From: Pratylenchus scribneri
Taxonomy: Eukaryota; Nematoda; Chromadorea; Rhabditida; Pratylenchidae
Length of the DNA stretch: 64,000 nucleotides
Assembly: GCA_030063045.1 (NCBI GenBank)
Contig: JAQSEB010000059.1
Location: 3,906,001 to 3,970,000 of the forward strand
Direction of reading: 5' to 3'
Part shown: positions 62,097-64,000 of the stretch, piece after piece
How the letters are laid out: every line of letters starts with the position of its first letter
How positions within the stretch are numbered: the first letter of the stretch is position 1
Made by a program: the position numbers and the translations under genes
Notes under the pieces: model-generated
The model's database searches: none
What the model was told of the DNA's origin: nothing
The model's input: the letters and a program-made list of their open reading frames with translations, nothing else

Positions 62097-63693
62097 ATGA
62101 TGTTTTCATTTTCCTCCATTCTCCTCCTCTTTTTGTCCATCCAAATCCAATTCATTTTGGCCAATTCAATCACTTCCCCGGCATTGTTCATGGATCGGGA
62201 GGGATGCGGCGAAACCAAAGGATGTTTATTTAAGCCGGCTGGATGCAGTCAGTCGCCAAAAAAAAATTATCAGAATATTTCTATTCTTTCAGATCCAATG
62301 TTGGATTGTTCCTTCGGTTGGTCAATTCTCTCTAATTCCCCCTTTTTTTCCATCAATTCAAATAATTCATTTTTAGCCATCATTTTCTCCGTAATTGGCC
62401 CAAATCGTTTAAATGTCCAGGTCCTCCTTTCTTCCCTAAATAATTTCCTATTTTGTTGACTTGTAGATGACTGCCCAAAGTTTGGTGCCGGCCCCCTCCC
62501 TTCAATATGTGGCCATTGGCTTCTCAAATGATATGAGAATGGTAATTAATTATTGGCCTAATTTGGGTCTATTTTTGTTGGTTTATGTTGAGAATTTTTT
62601 TAATCCAAACAAAGCTTAAATCCAATCAAGCAAATGGGTCAATTATGCCTTTGAATGTTCTTTCATTCATTTCCCTCGCCAGTCACCGCCATCCATTTGC
62701 GTCATTCCCCCCTACCCCAAATACTCGCGCATCTTCATTTGCCCCAATAAATTAATTGTTATCAAATTTGATTGGAAAAAAACAACAAAACCATCAAAAA
62801 AGAACACCGCTACCCCATTTTTAGTTAACAATATTTTGGGTGATGTAGAGGAGAATGTCTTTCTTGGGGGATGGCCAAAGTCACATTGCCTCCCCCAAAA
62901 ATGGTGAAATGAATCAAAGAAGAGGCCAAATTGATCCAATTAAAGTTGGGCAGGGGGAAGGTGTTCACGGCCATATCGGCCCATTGGATTGACGCATTTG
63001 GCGGGAATTAGAAAAAGTGCAAAAATGGATGGATGGTGGACAAACCACGCGAATTCCAATTTTATGGGATGAACAATGAAGGGACTAAAATAAAAAATTT
63101 CAATGAAATGGAATGGAATGGAATATGTTTGTAAAATGACAAAAAAAATAGGAATTAAAGGTTTTTGTCAAATCGGGGATATTAATCCTCGGTTTTCATC
63201 GGCGGCATTGGGGCTGGTGAATCTGTCATAATTAGCTCCAAATAAGGCATTTAATTTGTTATTCCATATTTCGGACAATTCTCTCACTTCTGGCCCTGAG
63301 GCAAAATTCACTCAAATTGCTTTCCTCTTATTGAGCAATGAAAAGGATGATTTATAATATTATAATTGGGCATTTTTGCTAGGGCGATGATTTTGTGACG
63401 GAATGTGTGCTCAGTCCCGATGGAAGTATGTTCAATGATGTGGACGTTTTTGCCTCCTACAACATTGATAGGACCAGCAATGATCGGACAATATTCAACA
63501 AGGTTGGTCATTCAACAATTTTGGTGAATGGAATGGCCTTTTGATGGGGAATGAGATAGTACGGCAATAATATTTATTCATAATGAATTTGTAAGAAAAA
63601 GTAATATTTTAATTAAGACTGAACGTTCTCTGTTTTTCGACGATGTTCGAGGCGAAATGATTGATGGCCGGTTGTATTGTTCATTTGTGCAAT
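62097..63693 (+). CDS. Secreted DOMON-domain protein, 3' end outside window
   Basis: Six exons joined in frame: 62097-62247, 62293-62316, 62377-62420, 62467-62541, 63383-63502 and 63618-63693, then a GTAAGG donor with no further exon visible before the window ends. It starts at the double ATG (62097) with signal peptide 'MMFSFSSILLLFLSIQIQFI'. 'CGETKGCLFKPAGCNP' follows, then the DOMON start 'MLDCSFAIIFSVIGPNRLNV', 'LQYVAIGFSNDMRMGDDFVT', 'ECVLSPDGSMFNDVDVFASY' and 'SLFFDDVRGEMIDGRLYCSF'. This pattern (C.F, GFS.D..MG.D.V..C, then R...D..L.C.F) is that of DOMON proteins, which bind haem or sugar and often precede a cytochrome b561 or other membrane domain. Whether that follows here is unknown. 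Confidence 0.85.
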
Positions 63694-64000
63694 GTAAGGA
63701 AGGAGGGAGGATTATTTGATTAACAGTGGGTTGAGGAGGAATATGGTACATATTTCGTGTTTAATAATGTTGGAAATAGAATATCCAAAAGGGGAATACG
63801 GGAAAGGACACCTATGATTAGTATAGTATAAGTAGAATTCAAGGTCATTTTGGGTAATTAAAATAATTATTCCAATTCTAATGATGAGGGAGAACTTCCT
63901 TCAAGAAGTTTTTCAAGTGCTTTCCCCCTCCTTGCCACGTACGAAATCCTATCATGAATTTTGATGTTTGAATTGAACGGGAAAAATTACATTAAATTAA

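Overview
This window is nuclear DNA of a nematode. The evidence is the gene families: a transthyretin-like (ttr) protein, a Sra/Srab-type chemoreceptor with the 'LSEKYQLHEN' signature, an UNC-53/neuron navigator whose exons follow C. elegans UNC-53 block by block, VPS13, a TMIE homologue and a NIT-1-type nitrilase. Genes are broken by many short AT-rich introns ending in TTTTAG or TTTCAG. Intergenic DNA is AT-rich with long poly-G/poly-C tracts. I cannot name the species. Gene models below were assembled by reading exon frames and splice sites by eye, so exact ends are estimates unless stated.

Layout, left to right. 1-950 (-): 3'-truncated trypsin-like serine protease. 1156-2439 (-): chemoreceptor. 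3237-3942 (+): secreted TTR-like protein. 4613-6284 (+): GDP-mannose 4,6-dehydratase. 6454-8451 (-): UDP-glycosyltransferase. 8.5-11.0 kb: gene-poor. 11030-29400 (+): a very large unc-53/NAV gene (CH domain, long Ser/Pro/Gln-rich middle, coiled coils, AAA module). 29697-31498 (+): F-box/leucine-rich protein. 32576-35208 (+): coiled-coil protein with one CCCH zinc finger and an Asn/Gly/Arg-rich tail. 35725-46951 (+): VPS13. 47604-49571 (-): LCAT/PLA2G15-like lipase. 50102-50671 (-): small secreted protein. 51.2-51.6 kb: 24-bp satellite. 52012-54835 (+): secreted protein with twelve EF-hands. 55099-56294 (+): nitrilase. 57298-57807 (-): TMIE homologue. 58340-60129 (-): secreted PAN/apple-like protein. 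62097 to the right edge (+): secreted DOMON protein, 3' truncated.

The genes do not form one pathway; this is an ordinary mixed-strand chromosome segment. Several make secreted or membrane proteins of the nematode surface, secretory pathway or nervous system (chemoreceptor, UNC-53, TMIE, TTR-like, DOMON, PAN, EF-hand, LCAT, UGT, GMD). The most unusual object is the twelve-EF-hand protein: six EF-hand pairs, each on its own exon, all introns in phase 1, with a foldback element inside one intron. Other points of note are a nine-cysteine cluster in VPS13, two GC-AG introns, two unexplained structured non-coding segments near 56.6 and 59.0 kb, and poly-G tracts of the kind DOG-1/FANCJ maintains in C. 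elegans.
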